Shown here in pieces: positions 1 to 8,664 of a stretch of 64,000 nt of DNA. The notes below the pieces were generated by a model, which saw nothing but the letters and a program-made list of their open reading frames with translations, searched no databases and was not told the DNA's origin. The stretch is from an uncultured Collinsella sp. Its GTDB lineage: Bacteria; Actinomycetota; Coriobacteriia; Coriobacteriales; Coriobacteriaceae. The stretch spans positions 49,008 to 113,007 of the forward strand of contig CAUEMA010000006.1 in NCBI GenBank assembly GCA_959018755.1, written 5' to 3'. Within the stretch, counting starts at the first letter, position 1. Every line of letters starts with the position of its first letter. Both the position numbers and the translations under genes were made by a program.

Positions 1-10
1 AAACAAAAAA

Positions 11-48
11 GGCCGCATGCGAACCCGTGGAGGGATTCGCATGCGGCC
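11..48 (-). terminator. Intrinsic terminator of the first lac module
   Basis: A perfect 13-bp inverted repeat (11-23 with 36-48) is followed on the minus strand by a run of six T (plus-strand A at 5-10). It lies just past the stop of the minus-strand 6-phospho-beta-galactosidase gene, where the lacE-lacG transcript should end. Confidence 0.85.
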
Positions 49-70
49 GACAGGGGGTATGCGGCAAAAG

Positions 71-1492
71 TTAGGCCATGAGCAGGCCGGTCTCCGCGAC
101 GTTCTTGTACCAGTACGCGCTCGCCTTGGGATAGCGCTTCTGGGTCTCAAAGTCGATGTAGAACAGGCCATAGCGCTTGTTATAGCCGTTGGTCCAGGAG
201 AACTGGTCCTGCAGCGACCACACGAAGTAGCCGTCGACGTTTACGCCGCCGTCGATTGCCTTGAGGATCCATGCGAGATGTTGACGCATGTAGTCGATGC
301 GAGGGGCGTCGTCGATAAAGCCGTCCTCGAAGTCGTCCTTATAGCCCATGCCGTTCTCGGTGATGTAGATCTTCTTGTAGTTGGGGTAATCGTTCTTAAT
401 GCGCAGCAGCAGGTCGTAGAGGCCCTCGGGATAGATAATCCAGTCCCAATCGGTGGTGGGTACGCCTTCGCGCACGCATGACTCGCCCACACCCTTGAGG
501 AACCAGCGTGAGGATCCCTTGTCGCCGGTGCCATTGTGGTTGATGTCGTTTTCGCCCTCGGCAGCACGCAGGAACTGGCACTTGTAGGTGTTGACGCCCA
601 GGCAATCGTTGTAGGGGAGCGCGGCGGTCAGCGCGGCGATGTCCTCGTCACGGACGTCGAGCTCGCCGCCGGCGATATGGGCCAGCTTGGTTGCGGCTTC
701 CATGGTGTCGGCTGCATAGTGGCCGCGGAAAGTGGCGTCGAGCACCCAGCGGTTGTTGATGACATCGGCCATGCGAGCTGCCTCGCAGTCGGCAGCACTG
801 TTGGGATCGAGGGGATACTTGGGCTCCAGGTTCTGGACAATGCCGATCTCGCCCTCAAAGCCGCCCTCATGGAAGGCGACGACAGCCTTGGCGTGGGCTA
901 CCATCATGTTGTGCATGAGCTGGAAGGCCTTGTCCAGGCGGTACTTCTCGCCGTGCGGCCAGTTGCCGACGATAAAGCTGCCCTCGGCGGTTGCGGGAAT
1001 CTCGTTAAACGTGAACCAGTGCTTGACCTCGGTGAACTCGGCAAAGCAGAACTTGGCGTACTCGACAAAGGCGTCGATCGTCGTGCGCGTCAGGAAGCCC
1101 TCGCCGCCGTTCTGGTAAAAGGCCTCGGGCGTATCGAAGTGATCGAGCGTGACATAGGGGATAACGCCAGCTTTGTTGCAGGTGGCGAAAAGCTCGTGAT
1201 AGAAGGCAACGCCCTCGGGGTTAATCTCGCCAGTGCCGTTGGGGAAGATGCGGCTCCAAGCGATGGAGACGCGGATACCGTTGATGCCGAAGCGCTGGCA
1301 CAGGTCGATATCGACCGGATATTTGTTGTAGAAGTCGCTTGCGGGATCGGGGGAGAAGCGACCCTGGGCTGCCAGGAAATCGTCCCAGGGCACTTTGCCC
1401 TTGCCGTGCGTACGGGTCTCGCCCTCAACCTGGTAAGCAGCGGTGGCGCCGCCAAACACGAAGCCGTCGGGGAACTGCATGGGGTTGGTCAT
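71..1492 (-). CDS. lacG: 6-phospho-beta-galactosidase (GH1), lac module 1
   Basis: This GH1 enzyme of 473 aa should cleave lactose-6-phosphate, the product of the lactose PTS, to glucose and galactose-6-phosphate in the cytoplasm. The N-terminal FGGATAAYQVEG block, the acid/base Glu in TFNEI (E164) and the nucleophile Glu in YITENG (about residue 377) are present. Near the C-terminus FSWTNGYNKRYGLFY carries the Ser, Lys and Tyr spacing that LacG and other phospho-glycosidases use to bind the 6-phosphate. Overall wording resembles Lactococcus LacG more than BglA, and the length is typical. AAAGGA precedes the ATG. It follows lacE module 1 by 75 bp and is co-transcribed with it. A broader phospho-beta-glycosidase specificity cannot be excluded, because three paralogues occur nearby. 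Confidence 0.9.
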   Translation of the reverse strand: MTNPMQFPDGFVFGGATAAYQVEGETRTHGKGKVPWDDFLAAQGRFSPDPASDFYNKYPVDIDLCQRFGINGIRVSIAWSRIFPNGTGEINPEGVAFYHELFATCNKAGVIPYVTLDHFDTPEAFYQNGGEGFLTRTTIDAFVEYAKFCFAEFTEVKHWFTFNEIPATAEGSFIVGNWPHGEKYRLDKAFQLMHNMMVAHAKAVVAFHEGGFEGEIGIVQNLEPKYPLDPNSAADCEAARMADVINNRWVLDATFRGHYAADTMEAATKLAHIAGGELDVRDEDIAALTAALPYNDCLGVNTYKCQFLRAAEGENDINHNGTGDKGSSRWFLKGVGESCVREGVPTTDWDWIIYPEGLYDLLLRIKNDYPNYKKIYITENGMGYKDDFEDGFIDDAPRIDYMRQHLAWILKAIDGGVNVDGYFVWSLQDQFSWTNGYNKRYGLFYIDFETQKRYPKASAYWYKNVAETGLLMA

Positions 1493-1526
1493 GAGTCATC
1501 CTTTCTGTGGGATACGAATAGGGAGA

Positions 1527-1553
1527 GGTGCCCGAACCGGGAATCCGGGCACC
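1527..1553 (-). other. Intercistronic hairpin between lacE and lacG (module 1)
   Basis: An 8-bp stem (1527-1534 with 1546-1553) lies in the 75-bp gap between the lacE stop and the lacG start. It has no T-run, so it is more likely an mRNA stability or processing element than a terminator. Confidence 0.4.
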
Positions 1554-1567
1554 AACAGAGGGAGGAA

Positions 1568-3346
1568 CTAGTCGAGGTTCTCGCGGAGCCACTTGATGGC
1601 GCCAGCGGGGTCGCGAGTAAGGTCGATATATTCCTTACCGCGGGGAGCGAGCAGCTTAATGCCCAGGCGATCGGTGTCGGCCTTCATGTCGTTGTAGTAG
1701 CTACGAACCTGCGGGGCGAGCACGATGACGTCGTACTGATCCATGATGGCAGTGTGCTGACCATAGGCGCCTGCGGAGGAAGCGATGTTCTCTCCGGTCT
1801 GCGCAGCACCTTCCTTGATGGCGTTGGCGAGCATGGCAGAGGTGCCGGCGCCGGCGCACAGGACGAGGACCTTCAGGCCATCGACATCCTTCTTAGCGGA
1901 TGCGTCGGAGGCGGGCTCGGGCTGATCGGCGACAGGCTTGCTGTCGGCGGCAGCGGCGGTCGGCTCGACGGAAGCGGCGGTCTGCTCGATGGCGGGCGCA
2001 GAGGTGCTGGCGGCGATGGTGGCAGCACCATCGGACTCGAGACCCAGCTCGGTGGCGCGTTCGGCCTCCTGGTCGCAGAGCAGCTTATCGTATGCCTTCA
2101 AGAACGGCAGGTAGATGATGGCGTCCAGCAAGATGATGATCGCGACAAATACCAGGGCGATAAGCTGGAAGTTCGTGGTGATGAAGATGCCGATGGGGGC
2201 AGGGGTAGCCCAAGGCACCACGAAGGAGAAGCCGTTCATGCCCACGTTGTCGATAAAGAACTTGGCAACACTTACGTTGACGCAGCCGGCGGCAACAAAG
2301 GGGATGAGCATGTAGGGGTTAAGAATCATCGGCGCGCCAAAGAGCAGCGGTTCGTTGACGGCGAAGGCAACAGGAACGATCGAGGCCTTACCGATGGCTT
2401 TGAGCTGCTTGGACTTCATAAAGAGAATCAGCAGAAGCGGCACGATGAACGTGGCGCCGGTGCCGCCGAACTCACCCACGAGCGACATGTTAAAGGTGAG
2501 GGAGTGGGCGGGGTGGCCGCCGGCCAGCAGAACCTGCAGGTTCTCGGCCTGGTTGGCAAGACGGATGGGGTCGATGCCCGGCTGGACAATCGAAGGACCA
2601 TGGACACCGATGAACCAGAAGAACGCGGTGGCTGCCTGGATAAGGATAAGGCCAGGATAGGTTTCTGCCGCAGTGAAGAGCGGGGAGAGCAGCTTGATGA
2701 GCAGCTCGGAGAACGGAACGCCCATGAGGTTGCGCACGACAACATCGATGATGCCGCAGATGATGACAGCGCCGCCAAAGGGGATGATGTCGCGGAAGTT
2801 CTGAGCGATGGCGCCCGGAACCTCCTTGGGCAGCTTAATGGTCAGATCGCGCGAGACGCAGAACTTATAGACCCACACGGTAATGAACGCGGCGATATAG
2901 GCCGAGAACAGACCGCGCGTACCCATGCTGGTGCAATCGAAGACAGAAAGCTCGGAGCCGTTGAACTTGGTGGTGAACTGCGTAACAGCGAGCAGCAGCA
3001 TGCTGCACTGGGCGGCAACCATGGTGGAGCCGTCGTTGAGCACCTTGCCGGCGGGCATGCGACGGTTCATGGAAGCCGTAAAGTTTTTGGCGGTGGTGCC
3101 GGCAACCATGATGCCCATGACGCCCATGGTGAAGTTGTACAGCTTGTTGCACCAGTCGATGAGCGGCTGGGGCAGCGTGATGCCAACTACGCCGGGAAGG
3201 GTGGCGATCAGCAGAAAGATCGAAGAGGTAAGGACGATGGGCATGCACCCAAGGAATCCGTCTTTGATGGCCTGGAGGTAGATGTTCCTCGAGATCTTCT
3301 CGAAGAACGGTTGATGCTTTTCGAGCATCTTTACGATGGCGTCCAT
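1568..3346 (-). CDS. lacE: Lactose-type PTS EIICB, lac module 1
   Basis: This 592-aa fusion has an N-terminal EIIC permease (about residues 1-430, multiple hydrophobic segments, GVHGPSIVQPGID and GAPMILNPYM motifs). An Ala/Glu/Pro-rich linker (about 440-490) leads to an EIIB domain whose phospho-cysteine lies in VLVLCAGAGTSA. The layout and the N-terminus (EKHQPFFEKISRNIYLQAIKDGF) match LacE of the lactose/cellobiose PTS family. It imports and phosphorylates a beta-galactoside at the membrane. No EIIA is fused, so phosphate must come from a separate protein, probably LacF at 14823. AAAGGAG precedes the start. It is first in the operon with lacG and divergent from a LacI-type regulator, with a palindromic operator in between. 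Confidence 0.9.
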   Translation of the reverse strand: MDAIVKMLEKHQPFFEKISRNIYLQAIKDGFLGCMPIVLTSSIFLLIATLPGVVGITLPQPLIDWCNKLYNFTMGVMGIMVAGTTAKNFTASMNRRMPAGKVLNDGSTMVAAQCSMLLLAVTQFTTKFNGSELSVFDCTSMGTRGLFSAYIAAFITVWVYKFCVSRDLTIKLPKEVPGAIAQNFRDIIPFGGAVIICGIIDVVVRNLMGVPFSELLIKLLSPLFTAAETYPGLILIQAATAFFWFIGVHGPSIVQPGIDPIRLANQAENLQVLLAGGHPAHSLTFNMSLVGEFGGTGATFIVPLLLILFMKSKQLKAIGKASIVPVAFAVNEPLLFGAPMILNPYMLIPFVAAGCVNVSVAKFFIDNVGMNGFSFVVPWATPAPIGIFITTNFQLIALVFVAIIILLDAIIYLPFLKAYDKLLCDQEAERATELGLESDGAATIAASTSAPAIEQTAASVEPTAAAADSKPVADQPEPASDASAKKDVDGLKVLVLCAGAGTSAMLANAIKEGAAQTGENIASSAGAYGQHTAIMDQYDVIVLAPQVRSYYNDMKADTDRLGIKLLAPRGKEYIDLTRDPAGAIKWLRENLD

Positions 3347-3448
3347 AAAGCTCCTTTGCTACTTGATGCGCGATGCATGTGGATGGAACTGGTCGTCGAT
3401 GGATGGTCAGGACTGCCCGGAAACCTTCCTGCTCAAGGAAGGCATTGC

Positions 3449-3492
3449 GAAATGACAACGTTGTCATTTCGTTAATGACAACGTAAGACATT
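3449..3492. promoter_or_regulatory. LacI-type operator pair for lac module 1
   Basis: A perfect 22-bp palindrome spans 3449-3470, centred on AACGTT with arms of the form AAATGACAAC. A second half-conserved copy starts AATGACAACG at 3474-3483. A central CG dyad is typical of LacI/GalR operators. The site lies between lacE and the divergent regulator, so it probably controls both. Confidence 0.75.
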
Positions 3493-3621
3493 TTTGGAAG
3501 AGCAACAAGGATTTACGGGTGAGCGGTCGATATTGTCCGGTAAACGGTTGATTTGTCAGTCGGGCAGGTAGTGTATGCTAGAACGCAAAAAGCAAGCGAT
3601 AGAGAACCGAGTGGAGAAGCA

Positions 3622-4632
3622 GTGGCAACGATGGACAAGAAAAATGTCTCGATGAACGATGTGGCGATTGCCGCGGGCGTTTCTCTCAAGACGGTGTCGC
3701 GTGTGATCAACGAGCCCGATAGCGTGCGAGAGTCGACACGCGATAGGGTCCATGCTGCCATGGAAGCGCTTGGGTTCCGGGCGAACTTTGCCGCGCGTTC
3801 ACTCAAGTTGGGCCGTTACGGGTGCATCGGCGTGGTGCTGTTCCACTTGTCGGGCGGCAACGTGGACATGATTGACGGTATCGCCGATGCCGCCGCAGAG
3901 CGAGGCTTTGCGCTCACGATGATTAAAAAGCGGGCGGGGGAGAAGATGACCCTTGCCGAAGCGGCACGTAGGATGTCGCAGCTTCCCGTCGACGGCATGA
4001 TTTTCAACCTGCGCCAGATGATCGATGACTTTGATACCTTTGAGGCGCCGAAAGACCTCAAGACGGTGATTATCACGTCGATGGAACATCCTACCTGCTC
4101 TACCGTCAGTGACGACCAAGAGGGCGGCGCGCGCATGGCATGCGAGTACTTCTTGAATCGCGGACACAAGAATGTGTACTTCGTCTCTGGTAAGAAAGAG
4201 TCGCTGTCGAGCCAGTGCCGTATGAAAGGTTGGCGTGCGGCACTCGAGACGCGTGGCATTGAGCCGCCCGAGCCTCTGCAAGGCGATTGGAATGCGGATA
4301 GTGGCTATGCTGCGGGCCTTGTGCTTGCCGATAAACCCGATTGCACGGCGATCCTCGCAGCTAACGACTGCATGGCAAACGGCGTGATGATGGCTTTACG
4401 TGACAAAGGGCTCAGTGTGCCCGATGATGTGTCCGTGATCGGCTTTGATGACGAGCTTTACAAGACGATTCCCAACTCGATTCTGACGTCGGTGAAGTTC
4501 CGCCACCGCGAGCTGGGCGTCCGTGCGCTTAATGAGGTCGTCGCAGGTCTGGAAGCCCCGAGCTCCAGAAGCCGTACGCTTGTCTCGGGTGTGCTGGTCG
4601 AGCGTTCCAGCGTAAAGGACCTGCGGGCGTAG
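3622..4632 (+). CDS. LacI-family regulator of lac module 1
   Basis: The protein has an N-terminal LacI helix-turn-helix (VSMNDVAIAAGVSLKTVSRVIN) and a periplasmic-binding-like sensor domain ending in the usual VLVERSSVKDLR tail. I chose the GTG at 3622 because GGAG lies 5 nt upstream. The ATG at 3631, three codons later, is the alternative, and an upstream ATG at 3553 has no ribosome site. It is divergent from lacE-lacG, with a 22-bp palindrome in between. This is the classic arrangement for a local sugar-phosphate or sugar-responsive repressor. The effector is not evident from sequence. Confidence 0.85.
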   Translation: MATMDKKNVSMNDVAIAAGVSLKTVSRVINEPDSVRESTRDRVHAAMEALGFRANFAARSLKLGRYGCIGVVLFHLSGGNVDMIDGIADAAAERGFALTMIKKRAGEKMTLAEAARRMSQLPVDGMIFNLRQMIDDFDTFEAPKDLKTVIITSMEHPTCSTVSDDQEGGARMACEYFLNRGHKNVYFVSGKKESLSSQCRMKGWRAALETRGIEPPEPLQGDWNADSGYAAGLVLADKPDCTAILAANDCMANGVMMALRDKGLSVPDDVSVIGFDDELYKTIPNSILTSVKFRHRELGVRALNEVVAGLEAPSSRSRTLVSGVLVERSSVKDLRA

Positions 4633-4649
4633 ACGTGCTCGGCCTGTTC

Positions 4650-4706
4650 GTCTAAATCTGTAACAGGTAGGGCCGAAAATCTCAGCTAGTTGTTACAGAT
4701 TTAGAC
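4650..4706. repeat. TGTTACAGAT hairpin repeat, copy 1
   Basis: A 16-bp perfect stem (4650-4665 with 4691-4706) encloses a 25-nt loop that keeps the motif GGnCGAAAA. It is the first of five related units placed after LacI-type regulator genes in this window. Confidence 0.8.
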
Positions 4707-4731
4707 AATTCGGTCCGGTATATTCCGTTTG

Positions 4732-4786
4732 TCTCGATCTGTAACGTCTAAGCGGTCAAAAGTGGTCTACATGTTACAGATTGAGA
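4732..4786. repeat. TGTTACAGAT hairpin repeat, copy 2
   Basis: A 14-bp stem (4732-4745 with 4773-4786) contains one G-T position that would be a G-U pair in RNA. The loop has the GGTCAAAAG variant. Confidence 0.8.
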
Positions 4787-4805
4787 TTTTCGGCTTGGCC
4801 TGTGC

Positions 4806-4870
4806 GTTCATCTCGATCTGTAACAGCTAGGACCGAAAAACTCGGCTAGATGTTACAGATTGAGATGAAC
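4806..4870. repeat. TGTTACAGAT hairpin repeat, copy 3
   Basis: A 20-bp stem (4806-4825 with 4851-4870) contains one G-T position. The loop can form an inner CTAG/CTAG plus CCG/CGG stem closed by A-rich bases. Confidence 0.8.
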
Positions 4871-4894
4871 AGGAGGACGGGTGCGGTCTAAACA

Positions 4895-4933
4895 AAATGG
4901 CCCGCGCATCACACATCGATGCACGGGCCATTT
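4895..4933 (-). terminator. Terminator of lac module 2
   Basis: A 16-bp inverted repeat (4895-4910 with 4918-4933, one G-T position) is rich in GGCCCG and flanked on the minus-strand 3' side by a short T-run. It lies 30 bp past the lacE stop of module 2. Confidence 0.75.
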
Positions 4934-4965
4934 ATTGTCTGCAAGCGGCAGGTGGTGTCAGCGTC

Positions 4966-6726
4966 TTATGCCTCGAGGTTTTCCTCGATCCAGGCGACGG
5001 CGCCCTTGGGATCCTTAGTGAGGTCGATGTACTGTTTGCCCTTGGGCGACAGCAGCGTGATGCCCAGGCGGTCGGTGTCGGCCTTCATCTCGTTGTAATA
5101 GGTGCGAACCTGCGGAGCCAGGACGATGACGTTGTACTGGTCCATGATGGCGTAGTGGCTGCCGTAGGCACCGGCGTTGGCGGTAATGTCGATGCCCAGC
5201 TCGTCGGCGCCTTCCTTAAGCGCGTTGGCGAGCAGTGCAGAGGTGCCGGCGCCAGCGCACAGAACCAGAACCCTCAGATCCTTGCCCTTAAGGGCGGACG
5301 GAGCTGCGGAGGCCTCGGTGGCAGAAGCGGTCTCGACAACAGGAGCCTCAACGGCGGGGGCGGCAGCGGTCTTGACGGCCTTGGTCTCCTCGGCCTCTTC
5401 TTCGGCCAGGGTCTCGGCCTCCTGCTTGCACAGGACGTTGTCGTAGGCCTTGCAGAATGGGTAGTAGATCAAGAAGTCAACGACCAGCAGGACGACAACC
5501 AGGACCAGAGAGATCGGCTGGAAGTTGGTGTCGATGAAGGTGCCGATCGGTCCGGGGAGTGCCCACGGCATGGCATAGATAAAGCCGTTCATGCCCAAAA
5601 AGTCGATGAAGAACTTACCAATGAGGACGTTGGCCACGGGGGCAAACAGGAACGGGATCAGGAAGTACGGGTTGAGGATGATGGGCGCGGCGAACAGCAG
5701 CGGCTCGTTGACGGCGAACATCACGGGTACGACAGAGGCTTTGCCGACGGCCTTGAGCTGCTTGGAGCGCATAAAGAGCAGGAAGATGATCGGGACAATG
5801 AACGTGGCGCCGGTGCCGCCGAGTTCGCCGATGTAGTTACCGAAGTTCTCGGTCAGGGCGAGGGCGGGGTGACCGCCGGCCTGCAGCGTGGCGAGGTTGG
5901 TGGTGATGTTGCCAAACAGCGCGGCGTTGAGGGCAGGCTTAACGACCGAGGGGCCGTGGATGCCCATGAACCAGAACAGCGGGATCATGAACCAGATGAG
6001 GGCGAGGCCGGCGTAGGAATCGGCAGCGGCGAACAGCGGGCTCACCAGCGTGGAGATGACGTTGGCAAACGGGACGGCCAAGCAGGTGCGGCAGATAACG
6101 TCGATGACGGCGACAAACAGGATGGAGAAGCTGAAGGCGAAGATGTCGCGGAAGTTCTGGGCGATGGCGCCGGGGACTTCTTTGGGCAGCTTGATGGTGA
6201 TGTCTCGCTTAATGCAGAAGGCATAGATGTTGACCGTGGCAAATGCGGCGACAAAGGAGCTCAGCAGGCCCTTGGTGCCCATGTTGTCGGTAAAGAACAC
6301 CGAGACATCGGCGCCGTCGATCTTGGCACTCGTCTGGGTAACGGCCAAGATGAGCATAGCGCACATGGCGGCGACCATGGTGCTCGTGGCGTTGATGGCC
6401 TTGCCGGCAGGCATGCGGCGGTTCTTGGAGCCGGTCAGCGCGCTTGCGGTGGTGCCGGCGACCATGATGCCCACGACGCCCATCGTGAAGTTGTAAACCT
6501 TGTTGCAGAAGTTCACGACGTCGACGTTCCACCAGTCGGGCAGCGTAAAGCCGCCGACCGTGGCGACAACGCCCGGCAGGGTCGAAATAAGCAGGAAGAC
6601 AGAAGAAGACAGGATGATGGGCATTGCTGCCAAAAAGCCGTCTTTAATGGCCTGAAGGTAGATGTTCTTAGAGACCTTGTCGAAGTACGGCTGACCTTTC
6701 TCCAAGAACTTAACGATCGATTCCAT
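4966..6726 (-). CDS. lacE: Lactose-type PTS EIICB, lac module 2
   Basis: This 586-aa EIIC-EIIB fusion is built like the module 1 protein, starting with MESIVKFLEKGQPYFDKVSK. The EIIC part carries GIHGPSVVKP and the NEPLLFAAPIILNPY loop. An Ala/Glu-rich linker (about 435-480) leads to EIIB with the active cysteine in VLVLCAGAGTSA. The very close match to the module 1 protein suggests duplication. It lies 176 bp downstream of lacG module 2, so gene order is reversed relative to modules 1 and 3. AGAGGAG precedes the ATG. It lacks its own EIIA. The substrate is a beta-galactoside or related beta-glycoside by family. Confidence 0.88.
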   Translation of the reverse strand: MESIVKFLEKGQPYFDKVSKNIYLQAIKDGFLAAMPIILSSSVFLLISTLPGVVATVGGFTLPDWWNVDVVNFCNKVYNFTMGVVGIMVAGTTASALTGSKNRRMPAGKAINATSTMVAAMCAMLILAVTQTSAKIDGADVSVFFTDNMGTKGLLSSFVAAFATVNIYAFCIKRDITIKLPKEVPGAIAQNFRDIFAFSFSILFVAVIDVICRTCLAVPFANVISTLVSPLFAAADSYAGLALIWFMIPLFWFMGIHGPSVVKPALNAALFGNITTNLATLQAGGHPALALTENFGNYIGELGGTGATFIVPIIFLLFMRSKQLKAVGKASVVPVMFAVNEPLLFAAPIILNPYFLIPFLFAPVANVLIGKFFIDFLGMNGFIYAMPWALPGPIGTFIDTNFQPISLVLVVVLLVVDFLIYYPFCKAYDNVLCKQEAETLAEEEAEETKAVKTAAAPAVEAPVVETASATEASAAPSALKGKDLRVLVLCAGAGTSALLANALKEGADELGIDITANAGAYGSHYAIMDQYNVIVLAPQVRTYYNEMKADTDRLGITLLSPKGKQYIDLTKDPKGAVAWIEENLEA

Positions 6727-6839
6727 AGTTCACGCTCCTCTTTGCATGAAATCTTAATGGCATGGACGTTGAAAACCTATATGGTCTCCCGCTTGCTAAA
6801 AGCCCGGGTGCAGGCGGGGTCGGTCCCAGGGGGAGAGAG

Positions 6840-6876
6840 GGGAGCGGCTGGGTTTGTATCGCATAGGGCCGCTCCC
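6840..6876 (-). other. Intercistronic hairpin in lac module 2
   Basis: A 9-bp GC stem (6840-6848 with 6868-6876) lies in the 176-bp gap between lacG and lacE of module 2. No T-run is present. It could partially attenuate or stabilise the message. Confidence 0.35.
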
Positions 6877-6902
6877 TTCTCGGGGGAAAGCGAGGCGATG
6901 CG

Positions 6903-8345
6903 CTACTGCGCGTCCGCCATAGTGTCGGCGAGCTCCTTGTACCAGAGTGCCGACTGCTTGATGTAGCGTTTTTGCGTGTCGAAGTCGATGTAGAACAGGC
7001 CGTAGCGCTTGTTATAGCCGTTGGCCCACGAGAACTGGTCCTGCAGGCTCCAGATAAAGTAGCCCTGGACGTCGACGCCCTCGGCGCGCGCCTGGAGCAC
7101 CTTCTCCATGTGCTGGTCGACAAAGTCGATGCGCTCGGGATCGGCGACGATGCCGTTTGCGTCGGGCTCGGGGTCCTTGTGGCCCAGGCCGTTTTCGGTG
7201 ATATAGATGACGGGGAGGTTGGGATAGGTGGCGCTGATGTGCTTGAGCGTGTCGTAGAGGCCTTGCGGGTAGATGAGCCAATCCCAGTCGGTGGTGGGGA
7301 TACCCGGCATATCGACCTGCTGCCCGACGCCCTTAAACTTAAAGCACGAGGTGCCCTTGTCTCCGGTGCCGTTAAAGCTGTTGGTGGACTCGCCATCGTA
7401 GGCGGCGATAAACGCCGACTGATAGTAGTTGAGGCCGAACATATCGTTGCGGGGCGCCGCCTTGGCGAGCTCCTCCATGTCGCTGTCCTCAACCGTAAGC
7501 GTGGCGTTGTTGGCACGCAGAATCTCGTTGATGAGTGAGAGGGTGCGCGCGGAGTAGTGACCCAGGAAGGCGCCGTCCATGATGAAGTCGGTGTAGAAGG
7601 CGTTGTACAGGTCGGCGGCGTGCTGGTCGGCGGGCGAGTCGGTGGCAGGATATGCCGGCGTCAGGACGTTGACCATGCCAATGCGTCCGCCCAGGTGCTC
7701 GGTCTCGTCAAGATCCTTATACAGGTTGACGGCGCGGGCGTGGGCAACGAGCTCGTTGTGCTGGCTCTGGATGCCGCTCGTCACATCAAAGTGATGGTTG
7801 GGCGGGAAGTTGCCTTGGATGTATTGGGAGTGCGAGAGGCTGATGAGCTCGTTGATGGTGAACCAATTCTTGACCTCGCGGAACTCGCGGAAGCAGAACT
7901 CGGCATAGCGCACATAGGCGTCGACGGTCTTGCGGTTGAGCCAGTCGCCCTGGTTGAACAGGGCGGCGGGGGAGTCAAAGTGATGCAGGGACACATAGGG
8001 CTCGACGCCATACTTTTTGCAGCAGGCGAACAGCTCGTGGTAGTGCTTAACGCCCTCGGCGAGGGGTTCGGCATCGTCGCCGTTGGGGAAGATGCGGGTC
8101 CAGGCGATGGACACACGAATGGCGTTGAGTCCATGCTCGGCAGAAAGGCGGATATCCTCCTCGTAGCGGTTGTAGAAATCACTGGCCGGGTCGGGCAAAA
8201 AGCGACCCTGGGCGACAAGGTAATCGTCCCACATGGTCTTACCCTTGCCTGCCACCTTCGTGGAACCTTCCGTTTGGTACGCGGCGGTTGCGGCGCCCCA
8301 AACAAAGCCCTTCGGCAGCTGCTGTACGCGGTTTAGCAAAGACAT
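6903..8345 (-). CDS. lacG: 6-phospho-beta-galactosidase (GH1), lac module 2
   Basis: This GH1 enzyme is about 480 aa, with FVWGAATAAYQTEG at the N-terminus, the acid/base Glu in TINELIS, the nucleophile in YITENGLG, and the phosphate-binding FSWANGYNKRYGLFY near the end. It is the most divergent of the three lacG-like proteins here: NEL replaces NEI, and extra residues such as DGDDAEPLAEG occur. Its substrate may therefore differ, for example another phosphorylated beta-galactoside or beta-glucoside. I prefer the ATG at 8345, which has AGAGGA 9 nt upstream. The ATG at 8351 is only 3 nt from that site. It is the first gene of the module and divergent from a LacI-type regulator. Confidence 0.85.
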   Translation of the reverse strand: MSLLNRVQQLPKGFVWGAATAAYQTEGSTKVAGKGKTMWDDYLVAQGRFLPDPASDFYNRYEEDIRLSAEHGLNAIRVSIAWTRIFPNGDDAEPLAEGVKHYHELFACCKKYGVEPYVSLHHFDSPAALFNQGDWLNRKTVDAYVRYAEFCFREFREVKNWFTINELISLSHSQYIQGNFPPNHHFDVTSGIQSQHNELVAHARAVNLYKDLDETEHLGGRIGMVNVLTPAYPATDSPADQHAADLYNAFYTDFIMDGAFLGHYSARTLSLINEILRANNATLTVEDSDMEELAKAAPRNDMFGLNYYQSAFIAAYDGESTNSFNGTGDKGTSCFKFKGVGQQVDMPGIPTTDWDWLIYPQGLYDTLKHISATYPNLPVIYITENGLGHKDPEPDANGIVADPERIDFVDQHMEKVLQARAEGVDVQGYFIWSLQDQFSWANGYNKRYGLFYIDFDTQKRYIKQSALWYKELADTMADAQ

Positions 8346-8465
8346 ATGCATACATCCTCTCGTCTCGCTGTTCGATATTGTGCGTTTGCGCTCAGGAGGC
8401 TCCCTGGTTAGCGTTCAGCGGTGAAAAAGCCCGATAAACACTATCTTAAAATGATTAGAACCAAA

Positions 8466-8612
8466 ATGAGCACGTTAACATCCGGCTGGGATGTATAGAA
8501 ACAAAACAACTTCAAACAGCTGCAAACGGTTGTATTTGTTCGGTAAGCGGTTTTGATTGACAGAAGTTTTCATGTTGTGGTATATGGCTCGGGTATCATG
8601 AGCACGTTATCA
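8466..8612. promoter_or_regulatory. Paired LacI-type operators for lac module 2
   Basis: Two near-identical 15-mers, ATGAGCACGTTAACA (8466-8480) and ATGAGCACGTTATCA (8598-8612), lie 132 bp apart between lacG and the divergent regulator. Both contain the ACGT core seen in the other LacI operators of this window. The spacing would suit DNA looping. Confidence 0.65.
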
Positions 8613-8664
8613 ATGTATGTACGATGCGCCATGGGCGCGGGGAATAGTTGGGAAGCAGGTTAGC

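Noticed and set aside
536..3475. 979-codon open frame on the plus strand across lacG and lacE module 1
   Set aside because: It is antisense to two clear genes, has no ribosome site, and shows composition typical of antisense frames in GC-rich DNA (Gly/Val/Asp-rich, no domains).
4897..6966. 689-codon open frame antisense to lacE module 2
   Set aside because: Shadow of a certain PTS gene, with low-complexity Gly/Asp/Val-rich wording.
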